IMG/VR virus record: IMGVR_UViG_3300021197_000307
Coordinates: 1-42,289 of that record
DNA length: 42,289 bases
Source: a virus
Direction: 5' to 3' (one strand)
In this document: positions 8,527 through 16,172 of the stretch, piece by piece
Position numbering within the stretch: the first letter of the stretch is position 1
Layout: each line of letters begins with the position of its first letter
Notes under the pieces: generated by a model
What the model saw: only the letters and a program-made list of their open reading frames with translations
What the model was told of the DNA's origin: nothing
Databases searched by the model: none
Made by a program: the position numbers and the translations under genes

Positions 8527-8547
8527 GTTAGCAATCGGGAACACCCC

Positions 8548-8590
8548 GTGAATCTGACAGGCCCGACTGACGACATGCAGACAGATTCAC
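8548..8590 (+). promoter_or_regulatory. Hairpin in the 5' leader of the second late operon
   Basis: GTGAATCTG (8548-8556) and CAGATTCAC (8582-8590) are perfect 9-base inverted repeats around a 25-base loop. The hairpin would lie in the untranslated leader between the candidate promoter and the ATG at 8616, leaving the ribosome site GAGGAC free downstream. It could protect the mRNA 5' end or bind a regulator. No T-tract follows, so it is not a terminator. It matches no riboswitch I recognise. Confidence 0.5.
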
Positions 8591-8615
8591 TTAACTCGCA
8601 TGTGAGGACATATTC

Positions 8616-8840
8616 ATGGCGAATACTACATTTTCAGGTCCAGTGACCTCCACCAACGGTTTTGTCGGTGACATCGTTGTTCCAACATACACAGTCGCAA
8701 ACGCCCCGTCAGCCTCTGACGCAGGTGCAGGCACTATTGTTTTTGTTTCCAATGGTGCAGCAGGCGCTGCTATTTTGGCTTTCTCTGACGGAACAAACTG
8801 GAAGCGTTCTGACACAGGTGCCACAATCGCAGCATCATAA
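8616..8840 (+). CDS. Small beta-rich virion protein, unknown
   Basis: Encodes 74 aa. The C-terminal half, FVSNGAAGAAILAFSDGTNW, resembles the terminal repeat found at the end of some phage fibre proteins, here as a stand-alone small protein. It is first in the operon after the capsid terminator, so it should be strongly expressed. It may be a small decoration or fibre-tip protein. The call is by composition only. Confidence 0.7.
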   Translation: MANTTFSGPVTSTNGFVGDIVVPTYTVANAPSASDAGAGTIVFVSNGAAGAAILAFSDGTNWKRSDTGATIAAS

Positions 8841-8851
8841 GGAGCTAGGTT

Positions 8852-9037
8852 ATGAGTAGATTCAAACCAGCTTCTAAGGAAGAACTTGCAGCTCGAGGCA
8901 TCGGCGTCGAGAAAGTTCGTGCCCGCAATGAGGACGGGACGCTAAAGGCGGATGATCCTTCTACACCTGATGTAAACGAGGCGTGGGAAGATAAATCCGT
9001 TAAAAAGCGTGGCCGTCCTTCAAAAAAGAAGGGATAA
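8852..9037 (+). CDS. Small charged protein with basic tail
   Basis: Encodes 61 aa, highly charged and probably unstructured, ending in KKRGRPSKKKG, which includes an AT-hook-like GRP core. Such a core binds the minor groove of AT-rich DNA in other proteins, so DNA contact is possible but unproven. It has a good AAGGAG site and short spacing to both neighbours. I recognise no family. Confidence 0.65.
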   Translation: MSRFKPASKEELAARGIGVEKVRARNEDGTLKADDPSTPDVNEAWEDKSVKKRGRPSKKKG

Positions 9038-9040
9038 CGC

Positions 9041-9319
9041 ATGGCTAATTCAGACGTGCAGTCGAAACGAATCACCGCGGCAGCGTCGTTGGGTGTAGGT
9101 CCAGCTCGTATTCGACAAGTTCAGGTACTTACCACTTCAGGTGGAGCCGCTCGACTTACCATTACAGACGGCTCTGGTGGTCGTACTGTTCTTGATCTTG
9201 ACTTCCTAGCTTCTGATTCTCACTCCGTTAACATCCCAGATTATGGTATACGGTGCCAAGATGACGTACTTATCACAGCGATGACTAACATCAGCGCTAT
9301 GACAGTGTTCTATAGCTAG
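9041..9319 (+). CDS. Small beta-rich virion-module protein, unknown
   Basis: Encodes 92 aa with alternating hydrophobic and polar residues typical of a small beta sandwich (RIRQVQVLTTSGG, ARLTITDGSGG, DDVLITAMTNISAMTVFY). It begins 3 bases after the preceding stop. Its general plan resembles the protein at 15798-16172, but I cannot show homology by eye. Probably a minor structural protein. Confidence 0.65.
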   Translation: MANSDVQSKRITAAASLGVGPARIRQVQVLTTSGGAARLTITDGSGGRTVLDLDFLASDSHSVNIPDYGIRCQDDVLITAMTNISAMTVFYS

Positions 9320-9328
9320 AGGTGCGGT

Positions 9329-9640
9329 ATGCGGAGTTATTACAAATCAGGCGGCTCTGTTAAGAAGTCTCCTGCATGGACCCGCAAAGAGGGTAAAAGT
9401 GAGTCCGGTGGTCTCAACGCCAAGGGCGCTGCGAGCTATCGGAAAGCTAATCCCGGCAGTAAACTCAAGACTGCAGTTACCACAAAACCCAGTAAACTTA
9501 AAAAAGGTTCTAAAGCCGCCAATCGGCGGAAGTCTTTTTGCGCCCGTATGAAGGGTATGAAGAAGCGCAATACAAGCGCCAAGACCGCGAACGATCCCGA
9601 TAGTCGTATCAACAAGAGCTTACGGAAGTGGAATTGTTAG
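9329..9640 (+). CDS. Small very basic protein (possibly DUF6321-like)
   Basis: Encodes 103 aa rich in Lys, Arg and Ser. The C-terminal half, with RRKSFCARMKGMKKRN and DPDSRINKSLRKWNC, matches a small domain I recall from marine phages, labelled DUF6321 in some annotations; the number is from memory. The N-terminus RSYYKSGGSVKK resembles that of the 10824 gene. Two Cys residues lie at conserved-looking positions. The charge suggests nucleic acid contact, perhaps with packaged DNA. The function is unknown. Confidence 0.75.
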   Translation: MRSYYKSGGSVKKSPAWTRKEGKSESGGLNAKGAASYRKANPGSKLKTAVTTKPSKLKKGSKAANRRKSFCARMKGMKKRNTSAKTANDPDSRINKSLRKWNC

Positions 9641-9766
9641 ATGGCTATTAGTCGTACGCAAATGAAGAAACAAGTCCAATCGCCTCCTTCTAAACTATCG
9701 CAACAGCGTAAGAAGGTGGCAGCGAAAAAACGAAAAAAGGAACTTAATGCCTTACCTAACAAGTAG
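9641..9766 (+). CDS. Tiny basic protein, 41 aa
   Basis: This short frame starts at the ATG directly after the stop of the preceding gene and runs to a TAG at 9764. It encodes 41 aa, about one third Lys or Arg, with a KKVAAKKRKKE stretch. It overlaps the next start by 20 bases and carries that gene's ribosome site AAGGAA within its end. The frame fills what would otherwise be a gap, and its composition matches its neighbours, so it is probably real. The function is unknown. Confidence 0.6.
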   Translation: MAISRTQMKKQVQSPPSKLSQQRKKVAAKKRKKELNALPNK

Positions 9767-10436
9767 TATTCCGTATTTCAAAGCATGGGTGCGGAGGGAG
9801 TATACGAAAAATTTAGAGGGTTATCACGGAGAATTTTTACACGCCATGGTCGTCGCCGTAACTACAATGCCTAATCGGACGTTGAGCTTCCAAGTGATAT
9901 TCACTGGATGTGAGTCTGATGACACAGATGAACCTAATGTTCATGGTGGGGCCATGTGGGCACGTCTACCACTTACGGCGCTTGTTGCCGATACTCCGCT
10001 TGAAGAATGGCCCACGGAGCTTCCCGCTTATCTAGCGCAGCCTTGGGACTGCATGTCTCATACGCACAGTGTGTATAAGATAGAACGCGCGTCTCCTGCG
10101 CCGTGGATAGCTAAAGTAGATGGCGAATTTTACCCCGCCAAGTATTATTTTACCGTGGATTACACTGATAATGAAGTGGCTGATGACCCAGCGCAGCATA
10201 AGCAAAGCCACGTGCTTGAACTGCTAGATGCTGGAGAGTATACAGGTAACATAGTAGCATTACCAAATAACCGGGTTCGCGTTACGCACCCTGCGTGGTT
10301 TGAAACAGGCCAAGGTGCCCCAGACTTCAAGCCAAACCAACATTCGTACGGTTCTAAAGAAGACGTAGATTACGTCTGGGATACAGACCGCGTGTTTAAC
10401 AACCTATATAAGGATGCCGACAATGATGAGACCTAA
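9747..10436 (+). CDS. Conserved-looking phage protein of unknown function
   Basis: Encodes 229 aa with a compact, aromatic-rich sequence (YFKAWVRREYTKN, GAMWARLPLTAL, YLAQPWDCMSHTHSVY). I recall similar proteins in many marine phage late modules, always unnamed. It contrasts with its basic, low-complexity neighbours in being clearly globular. The start ATG 9747 lies inside the end of the 41-aa gene with AAGGAA upstream. There is no signal peptide or membrane segment. A virion or assembly role is inferred from position only. Confidence 0.78.
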   Translation: MPYLTSSIPYFKAWVRREYTKNLEGYHGEFLHAMVVAVTTMPNRTLSFQVIFTGCESDDTDEPNVHGGAMWARLPLTALVADTPLEEWPTELPAYLAQPWDCMSHTHSVYKIERASPAPWIAKVDGEFYPAKYYFTVDYTDNEVADDPAQHKQSHVLELLDAGEYTGNIVALPNNRVRVTHPAWFETGQGAPDFKPNQHSYGSKEDVDYVWDTDRVFNNLYKDADNDET

Positions 10437-10824
10437 AGCACGCCCCGAGGGCATGATGAAGAAAAAGAAAACCGCTGCACCTGAAAAGTCCATCCGCCCT
10501 AAAGCACGTCCTAAAATGATTGGTAATACTCCCGGTAGCCAAGGCACACGTGGCATTGACCCCAAAGAAAATTATAGCCCTGAAGACTTTAAGCGCCTCA
10601 CAGGCGGCATGAAGGCTGGCGGCATGGCGAAGAAGGGCTACAAAGCTGGCGGTAAAATGCCTGATCTTAGCGGGGATGGTAAAGTTACGCAGAAAGACGT
10701 TCTAATGGGACGCGGCGTGATTAAGAAAAAAGCTGGCGGCATGATGAAGAAAGGCTACAAAAAAGGCGGCAAGATTCGCGGTTACGGTATGGCCCGTGGC
10801 GGCAAAGTTTGCAAGATGCGCTGA
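10423..10824 (+). CDS. Gly/Lys/Met-rich protein with a dockerin-like calcium loop
   Basis: Encodes 133 aa. The second half repeats units such as MKAGGMAKKGYKAGGK and MMKKGYKKGGK. In the middle is DLSGDGKVTQKDVLMGRG, which fits the DxxGDGxVxxxD calcium-binding loop of dockerin or EF-hand type. The rest is very basic. I chose ATG 10423 because AAGGA lies 8 bases upstream; ATG 10414 would give three more residues. It overlaps the preceding gene by 14 bases and ends in a TGATG overlap with the next. Possibly a small DNA-associated or capsid-interior protein; no function is established. Confidence 0.72.
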   Translation: MMRPKARPEGMMKKKKTAAPEKSIRPKARPKMIGNTPGSQGTRGIDPKENYSPEDFKRLTGGMKAGGMAKKGYKAGGKMPDLSGDGKVTQKDVLMGRGVIKKKAGGMMKKGYKKGGKIRGYGMARGGKVCKMR

Positions 10825-10991
10825 TGCGTAGGTATTACAAATCAGGCGGGAAGATATGCGCAAAAGGTAAGTCGTGGGCTAAACGTACTTTCGATACGTA
10901 TCCTTCCGCGTATGCAAACATGGCGGCGTCTAAATATTGCAAAGACCCAAACTATGCTAAGGGTAGCAAAGGTAAGAAGGCGAAATCGTAA
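10824..10991 (+). CDS. Small basic Cys-containing protein, 55 aa
   Basis: Starts at the ATG overlapping the preceding stop (TGATG) and encodes 55 aa. It begins MRRYYKSGGKICAKGKSWAK, whose first ten residues resemble the start of the 9329 protein, and contains FDTYPSAYANMAASKYCKDP. The tail is Lys-rich. A TTG start at 10809 was not used because the coupled ATG is better. Lys/Gly content and two Cys residues suggest a small virion protein that may contact DNA. The function is unknown. Confidence 0.7.
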   Translation: MRRYYKSGGKICAKGKSWAKRTFDTYPSAYANMAASKYCKDPNYAKGSKGKKAKS

Positions 10992-11320
10992 TGGGTGAGC
11001 TGAAGAAGTGGCGGGATCAAGAGTGGGTTCGCATCGGTACCGATGGGAAAATCAAAGGTGAGTGCGGCACTTCTAAAGACAAGAAGAACCCAGATCGGTG
11101 TTTGCCTCGAAGCAAAGCGAGCCGTTTGAGTAAGGGCGAACGTGCTACTACGGCGAAGAAAAAGAAGCGCGAAGGCGCTAAAGGTAAGACTGTGGTGAAA
11201 AACACGAAAGCTGCTACAGTCAAGCTGGCAGGTGGCGGACTAGCTCGCCGCAAACGTGACATTGCTCGTGGATGTGGGGCTGTCATGGAAGCTAGACGCA
11301 AAGCTACGTTGTACACTTAG
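10991..11320 (+). CDS. Basic protein with WVRIGTDGKI and Cys motif
   Basis: Encodes 109 aa. The N-terminal 50 residues (KKWRDQEWVRIGTDGK, CGTSKDKKNPDRCLP, KASRLSKGERATTAKKKK) look like a small domain seen in phages and some large DNA viruses, possibly the family called DUF5872; that link is from memory. The rest is Lys-rich linker, then VKLAGGGLARRKRD with the Gly-Gly motif found across this module. It starts in a TAATG overlap with the preceding stop. Probably a small virion protein contacting nucleic acid. Confidence 0.7.
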   Translation: MGELKKWRDQEWVRIGTDGKIKGECGTSKDKKNPDRCLPRSKASRLSKGERATTAKKKKREGAKGKTVVKNTKAATVKLAGGGLARRKRDIARGCGAVMEARRKATLYT

Positions 11321-11329
11321 GAGATTGTT

Positions 11330-12019
11330 ATGACCACATCAGGCACTACAGCGTTCAATATGGACTTCACCGAGATTGCGGAAGAAGCATGGGAACGCGC
11401 GGGCCGTGAGATGCGGTCTGGTTATGACTTACGTACAGCTAGACGGTCCATGAATTTGATGACAATCGAGTGGCAGAACCGTGGCATCAACATGTGGACT
11501 ATTGATTCTGGCACCATTACCCTAGCAAAAGGTACTTCTAGGTACGCTCTACCAGCCGATACTATTGATGTGTTGGAACACCAAATACGTACCAATAGTG
11601 GTAACGCGAGCACACAATCTGATCTTACTATAAACCGAATCAGCGTAAGTACGTACGCGGCTATACCTAACAAATTAACACAAGGGCGTCCAATTCAGTT
11701 ATATGTAGAACGGTTGAGAGATGCACCGCATGTAAACGTGTGGCCTGTACCGAACAACGACGACTACGTGTTGTATTATTGGCGTATGCGTCGTGTGGAG
11801 GATGCTGGGTCTGGTGTACAGACCGCCGATATGAATTTCCGGTTCTTCCCTTGCCTTGTAGCTGGACTGGCGTATTACATTGCTATGAAGGTGCCTGAGT
11901 TGGTTGATCGTGTTCCTATGCTAAAAGCAGTATACGATGAGCAGTATGAACTGGCCGCAGGTGAAGACAGAGAAAAAACTTCGTACGAACTTATTCCTAG
12001 AATAGCTAGGATTCGCTGA
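11330..12019 (+). CDS. Head-tail adaptor-like protein
   Basis: Encodes 229 aa. Helical N-terminus (EIAEEAWERAGREMRSGYDL then RTARRSMNLMTIEWQNRG), a middle beta part (TIDSGTITLAKGTSRYALPA) and a C-terminal helical region fit the podovirus adaptor group (P22 gp4, T7 gp11 or phage SU10 adaptor). These form the ring joining the portal to the tail. The call comes from family resemblance as I recall it and from the second adaptor-like gene nearby. AGGAG is the ribosome site. Alternative: another neck component. Confidence 0.68.
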   Translation: MTTSGTTAFNMDFTEIAEEAWERAGREMRSGYDLRTARRSMNLMTIEWQNRGINMWTIDSGTITLAKGTSRYALPADTIDVLEHQIRTNSGNASTQSDLTINRISVSTYAAIPNKLTQGRPIQLYVERLRDAPHVNVWPVPNNDDYVLYYWRMRRVEDAGSGVQTADMNFRFFPCLVAGLAYYIAMKVPELVDRVPMLKAVYDEQYELAAGEDREKTSYELIPRIARIR

Positions 12020-12384
12020 TGAGCAACAAGTACGCATCTTCTCAAAAAGTCATTGCGCTCTGCGATGTGTGTGGGTTTCAGTATAAGTTACGGGAACTAC
12101 GCAACCTTTTTGTTAAGGGCAGAGATACAAATGTAAAGGCTTGCCCCGAATGTTGGAATCCCGATCAACCACAACTGCGTTTGGGAGAGTTTCCTGTCAA
12201 TGACCCGCAGGCTGTTCGTTCTCCACGCGTGGATCAAAGCCTTGGTCCTTCGGGGGATACCAGTTCTCGGGGCATTCAATGGGGTTGGAATCCCGTAGGC
12301 GGCGGCAGAGACCCTTTTGGGCTTGCGCCTAACACATTAGTAGGAACTGGCCAGATCGGCCAAGTTACCGTAAACATAACATAG
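12019..12384 (+). CDS. Zinc-ribbon virion-module protein
   Basis: Encodes 121 aa. CDVCGFQYKLRELRN and KACPECWNP give two CxxC pairs about 25 residues apart, a clear zinc-ribbon pattern. The C-terminal half is Gly- and Pro-rich without obvious fold. The start overlaps the preceding adaptor stop by one base, and it lies between two adaptor-like genes, so it may be a neck or tail accessory protein. A regulatory role cannot be excluded. No nuclease residues were seen. Confidence 0.72.
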   Translation: MSNKYASSQKVIALCDVCGFQYKLRELRNLFVKGRDTNVKACPECWNPDQPQLRLGEFPVNDPQAVRSPRVDQSLGPSGDTSSRGIQWGWNPVGGGRDPFGLAPNTLVGTGQIGQVTVNIT

Positions 12385-12394
12385 GAGTGATGAG

Positions 12395-12562
12395 ATGAAA
12401 GTGTTTGACATGAAAGAACCCAAGGTCACCAAGTCTAAAGGTGTCCAACCTGTTAAGGGCGCACCGAAGCCTGACATGAAGGGTACGAAGACTACAGGCA
12501 TTAAAGTCCGTGGTACGGGCGCAGCTACAAAGGGTCTTATGGCTCGCGGGCCAATGGGGTAA
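12395..12562 (+). CDS. Small basic protein, 55 aa
   Basis: A short frame beginning ATGAAAGTGTTTGAC with a strong AGGAG site. It encodes 55 residues rich in Lys, Gly, Thr and Pro, including KGTKTTGIKVRGTGAATKGL and ending in ARGPMG. It fills the gap between the zinc-ribbon and second adaptor genes almost exactly. Probably unstructured; possibly a virion peptide like the other small basic proteins here. The function is unknown. Confidence 0.68.
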   Translation: MKVFDMKEPKVTKSKGVQPVKGAPKPDMKGTKTTGIKVRGTGAATKGLMARGPMG

Positions 12563-12565
12563 GCT

Positions 12566-13195
12566 ATGAACTATACCGAGCTGAAAACTAATATCGAAGA
12601 CATCTGTGAGAACTCTTTCACAGATGACCAGCTCGCTATGTTCACACAGCAGGCTGAACAGAAAATATATAACACGGTGCAGATACCCGCACTGCGTAAA
12701 AACGTGACAGGTACGCTTACAGCAGCAAACAAGTACCTGTCTACGCCTTCTGACTTCTTGTGGTCCTACTCGTTAGCAGTCGTTGACGCCTCTGGGGTCT
12801 ATCACTTTTTGTTGAACAAAGACGTTAACTTCATGCGAGAAGCGTATCCAAAGCCAACGGATACAGGCTTACCTAAGCATTACGCGTACTTTGACGACGA
12901 CACGTTCATTGTTGGGCCAACTCCCGACGCCGGATATACTTCGGAGCTTCACTATGGGTATTATCCGCAGTCAATCGTAACTGCAGGTACTACATGGCTT
13001 GGAGAAGAGTTTGATTCTGCTCTACTTAATGGCGCATTGATTGAAGCTATTCGCTTTATGAAGGGCGAACCAGATATTGTTGCTATGTACGAAAAGATGT
13101 ATTTGCAATCAATAACGCTGTTAAAGAGTCTCGGAGACGGCAAACTACGTGAAGACGCATATCGTTCGGGCCAGTTCCGAATTCCAGTAAGTTAA
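12566..13195 (+). CDS. Phage adaptor protein (SU10-like)
   Basis: Encodes 209 aa. NYTELKTNIEDICENSF and DDQLAMFTQQAEQKIYN start the helical bundle. The segments LRKNVTGTLTAANKYLSTP, HFLLNKDVNFMREAYPKP and YFDDDTFIVGPTPDAGYTSE match the family I recall as the SU10-type adaptor, part of the neck ring below the portal. It lies 3 bases after the preceding stop. Together with 11330-12019 the phage has two adaptor-like proteins, perhaps forming successive rings. Confidence 0.75.
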   Translation: MNYTELKTNIEDICENSFTDDQLAMFTQQAEQKIYNTVQIPALRKNVTGTLTAANKYLSTPSDFLWSYSLAVVDASGVYHFLLNKDVNFMREAYPKPTDTGLPKHYAYFDDDTFIVGPTPDAGYTSELHYGYYPQSIVTAGTTWLGEEFDSALLNGALIEAIRFMKGEPDIVAMYEKMYLQSITLLKSLGDGKLREDAYRSGQFRIPVS

Positions 13196-13205
13196 GGAGG
13201 CCAAA

Positions 13206-13643
13206 ATGGCAATTACTCAAGCAATGTGTACATCCTTCAAAGTCGCTCTTTTGAACGGCGAGATGGATTTTAGTGGCGACACGTCACAAACCTTTAAGAT
13301 CGCACTGTATACTAGCTCCGCTACGTTGAGCGCGGCTACAACAGCGTATGCAACAACAAACGAAGTGTCTGGTACAGGATACACCGCAGGGGGTAATACC
13401 CTTGTGATCGCTGCGGCCCCAACTTCTTCAGGCACAACAGCGTTTCTGGATTTTGCAGATACCACATGGTCCGATGCTACGATTACAGCGCGGGGCGCAT
13501 TGATTTATAAGGTTGGCGGAAGCAACCCGGCGGTCGCAGTGTTGGATTTTGGAGGAGATAAAACTTCTACTACAGGCGACTTTACTGTTCAATTCCCAGC
13601 ATCCGATGCTACTAACGCTATCGTACGCATCGCTACTCCATAA
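13206..13643 (+). CDS. Conserved-looking virion protein, unknown role
   Basis: Encodes 145 aa, almost all beta in character and rich in Thr, Ala and Gly. MCTSFKVALLNGEMDF, FKIALYTSSATLSAATTAY and ITARGALIYKVGG match a family I recall as small virion structural proteins in many phages. It has a strong GGAGG site and precedes the fibre block. It may be a tail or fibre-attachment protein. The specific role is unknown. Confidence 0.72.
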   Translation: MAITQAMCTSFKVALLNGEMDFSGDTSQTFKIALYTSSATLSAATTAYATTNEVSGTGYTAGGNTLVIAAAPTSSGTTAFLDFADTTWSDATITARGALIYKVGGSNPAVAVLDFGGDKTSTTGDFTVQFPASDATNAIVRIATP

Positions 13644-13651
13644 GGTAGCTT

Positions 13652-14485
13652 ATGACCGAGCAAAACTCACCTTGGGGCACTAACGCTTGGGGCCAAGGCT
13701 CTTGGGGGAATCCTTCGTCTGTAGAGCATACGGGGTGGGGTTCCGGCACGTGGGGTCAGACGGCTTGGGGTACAGATCAGCTTGCTATCTTTGCGGTAGG
13801 CGTTGCGGCTGAAGCGGACTTAGGGTCTGTAATTGTGTCCGCAAATGCTTTAGCCGCCGTTACAGGTGTCGAATGCGTTGGGGGTATCGGCACAGCTCTT
13901 GTAGATGGTGAAGCTAATCATCCAGTTACTAGCGTGGCTGGAGCGGGGGCGATTGGAGATGTAGTTGTTAACGCTGGAGTAGGCGCAGCAGTTACAGGTG
14001 TCGAGGCGGATGGCGTTATAGGTGCCGTTACGACTACCGCGGGGGCTGGCGCTTTACCTACAGGTGTAGAGGCCGATGGCGATGTAGGTGATCTTACAGT
14101 AGACGCCGAAGCCAATGTAGCGGCTGTAGGAGTAGAAGCTGACGGCGTTATAGGCGAAGTATCTCTGGCGCTGGGTGTAACAGTCTCTCCAACAGGTGTG
14201 GAAGCCGAAGGTGACGTGGGAGACACGTTTATAGCTTTCGGAATTGTTGTATCAGTTACGGGATTGCAAGGGAACGCAAAACTTGGTAACGTAGCCGCAT
14301 CGGCTAACACAGGTATACCTGTTACAGGGCTTGCAGCTACGGGAGTTATCGGGTTCACCAACGTATGGAGTGAGGTTGATGACACGCAGAATCCGAATTG
14401 GACATCTATCGCCAGTGCACAATCTCCCTCGTGGAATGGTGTGTCTGAAACGCAAAATCCAAACTGGCAAGACATAGCCGCATGA
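13652..14485 (+). CDS. Repeat protein with nine 22-residue units (fibre-like)
   Basis: Encodes 277 aa. The N-terminus has a Trp-Gly motif (PWGTNAWGQGSWGN, GWGSGTWGQTAWG). About residues 45-245 hold nine units of about 22 residues such as AVTGVEADGVIGAVTTTAGA, with Gly-Val-Glu and Ile-Gly steps at fixed places, suited to a beta-solenoid or regular beta stack. The C-terminus has three NPNW-like pieces (QNPNWTSIAS, QSPSWNGVSE, QNPNWQDIA). Position before other fibre proteins suggests a tail appendage. The function is inferred. Confidence 0.72.
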   Translation: MTEQNSPWGTNAWGQGSWGNPSSVEHTGWGSGTWGQTAWGTDQLAIFAVGVAAEADLGSVIVSANALAAVTGVECVGGIGTALVDGEANHPVTSVAGAGAIGDVVVNAGVGAAVTGVEADGVIGAVTTTAGAGALPTGVEADGDVGDLTVDAEANVAAVGVEADGVIGEVSLALGVTVSPTGVEAEGDVGDTFIAFGIVVSVTGLQGNAKLGNVAASANTGIPVTGLAATGVIGFTNVWSEVDDTQNPNWTSIASAQSPSWNGVSETQNPNWQDIAA

Positions 14486-14495
14486 GGACTGAAAT

Positions 14496-15785
14496 ATGAC
14501 AACACAATATTCACCGATACTTAAACTTGCCCTGCCAGTTCAAGGTGAACTCAGCGGTACATGGGGTGATGTCGTAAACGACAACATCACGTCAATGGTA
14601 GAACAGGCCGTTGCTGGTCGCGCGGTTATTAATGCATGGTCTGCAAACTCGCATACGTTGACAACAGCGAACGGCACATCTTCTGAAGCCCGCTGCGCTA
14701 TGCTTGAGCTTACCGACACAACTACGGATTTGACTGGTGCGGGTACAATTATTTGTCCCACAGCTTCTAAAATTTACATCGTAAAAAACGCGACCGGGCA
14801 AAACATTACAGTAAAGACCGCTGCGGGGTCTGGTGTTCTTATCCCTAATGGGCGTACCACGTTCTTGTTTTGTGACGGCACAAACGTCGTAGAGGCTCTA
14901 ACGCATACGACTTCTTTGCAGTTAGGTACTAGCACAGCAGTTACTGCGGTCCTTGATGAAGACAACATGGCGTCTAACAGCCCTACTTCCTTAGCCACAC
15001 AACAATCTATTAAGGCTTATGTGGCTTCGCAAGTTGGTGGGGCTGACACACTTTCTGAAATTTTAGCTAATGGTAACACATCTGGCAGTAATAACATTGT
15101 CGTTGCTAACGGGCAGAAGATTACTACAAATACCATTGATGAGACTACCGCAGGTTCCGGTGTTACGATTGATAGCGTGTTACTCAAAGACGACACAGTC
15201 AACGCTACGGACATCGAAACCGGGTCCATATCAGCTAACGACGGCACTACGGCGGCTACGATTGCGAACAGCACAGGGGTCGTAACGGTTCCTTCAGCGG
15301 TCCTTACTACGGCAGACATTAACGGCGGCACAGCGGACGGCGTGGTTATCGGGGGAACTACTCCCGCGGCAGCGACTGCCACTACTCTTGTAGCGAATAC
15401 AAGTCTGACGATTAACAGTACAGTAACGGTTACGTCTGTTTTGGACGAAGATAATTTGTCCTCTAACGACCCGGCGGGTCTGGCTACACAACAATCCATT
15501 AAAGCGTACGTAGATGGACAAGTTGGAGGTTCATTGCTTGCTGCTAACAACTTATCAGATGTCGCTAACGCAGGTACTTCCCGTACAAACTTAGGCGTGG
15601 CGGTTGGATCAGATGTATTGGCGTATGACGCTAACTTGCAGGGGTTTGTAACTGCGCTTACACTGCCCACATCGGATGGCTCAAACGGCCAAGCATTAGT
15701 TACTAACGGAAGTGGCACTATCAGTTTTGGTAGTGCTGGTATATCAACAGGTAAAGCCATAGCTATGGCAATCGTGTTTGGCTAA
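14496..15785 (+). CDS. Tail fibre-like protein
   Basis: Encodes 429 aa. The N-terminus KLALPVQGELSGTWGDVVND is typical of phage fibre proteins that attach to the virion. A segment with VLDEDNMASNSPTSLATQQS and KAYVASQVGG appears near 151-182 and again near 312-345, an internal duplication likely to form trimeric helical pieces. The C-terminus has a Thr/Ser/Gly-rich end. There is no enzymatic motif. It probably contributes to host binding or carries other receptor binders. Confidence 0.75.
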   Translation: MTTQYSPILKLALPVQGELSGTWGDVVNDNITSMVEQAVAGRAVINAWSANSHTLTTANGTSSEARCAMLELTDTTTDLTGAGTIICPTASKIYIVKNATGQNITVKTAAGSGVLIPNGRTTFLFCDGTNVVEALTHTTSLQLGTSTAVTAVLDEDNMASNSPTSLATQQSIKAYVASQVGGADTLSEILANGNTSGSNNIVVANGQKITTNTIDETTAGSGVTIDSVLLKDDTVNATDIETGSISANDGTTAATIANSTGVVTVPSAVLTTADINGGTADGVVIGGTTPAAATATTLVANTSLTINSTVTVTSVLDEDNLSSNDPAGLATQQSIKAYVDGQVGGSLLAANNLSDVANAGTSRTNLGVAVGSDVLAYDANLQGFVTALTLPTSDGSNGQALVTNGSGTISFGSAGISTGKAIAMAIVFG

Positions 15786-15797
15786 AGGAGAAAACAA

Positions 15798-16172
15798 ATG
15801 GCTGCACCGAATATTGTAAATGTAAGTACGATTATAGGCAAATCCGCCACGGTCGCGCTTTCGACAACTTCACAGACAACGCTGGTCAGCAATGCTGCAT
15901 CATCTGGCAAGGTGTTCAAGATCAACATGATCCAAGTGGCTAACGTCGATGGCGTAAATGCTTGTGATATTACGGTTGACGTACACAGCGCCGCTTCTGG
16001 CGGTGGCACGGCTTACTCAATTGTTAGCACTGTATCAGTTGCAGGGGACTCAACACTCATTGCTCTGGACAAGAACACAGCGTTGTATCTTGAGGAAGAT
16101 CGCTCAATCACAGCAACGGCAGGAACAGCCAACGACTTGGAAGTCATCGTAAGCTACGAAGAGATCAGCTAA
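15798..16172 (+). CDS. Small beta-rich virion protein, unknown
   Basis: Encodes 124 aa with a beta-sandwich-like pattern (KVFKINMIQVANVDGVNACD, DLEVIVSYEEIS). It has a strong AAGGAG site and ends in a one-base overlap with the first propeller gene, so the two are probably co-translated. It may be a base or adaptor for the propeller fibres. I recognise the type from marine phages but no function. Confidence 0.68.
   Translation: MAAPNIVNVSTIIGKSATVALSTTSQTTLVSNAASSGKVFKINMIQVANVDGVNACDITVDVHSAASGGGTAYSIVSTVSVAGDSTLIALDKNTALYLEEDRSITATAGTANDLEVIVSYEEIS

Noticed and set aside
8343-8531. 62-codon frame crossing the end of the capsid gene
   Set aside because: It runs through the terminator and promoter, lacks a ribosome site, and reads like out-of-frame capsid sequence.
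10809-10823. TTG start for the 55-aa basic protein
   Set aside because: The ATG at 10824 is coupled to the preceding stop and restores the YYKSGG start shared with the 9329 gene.
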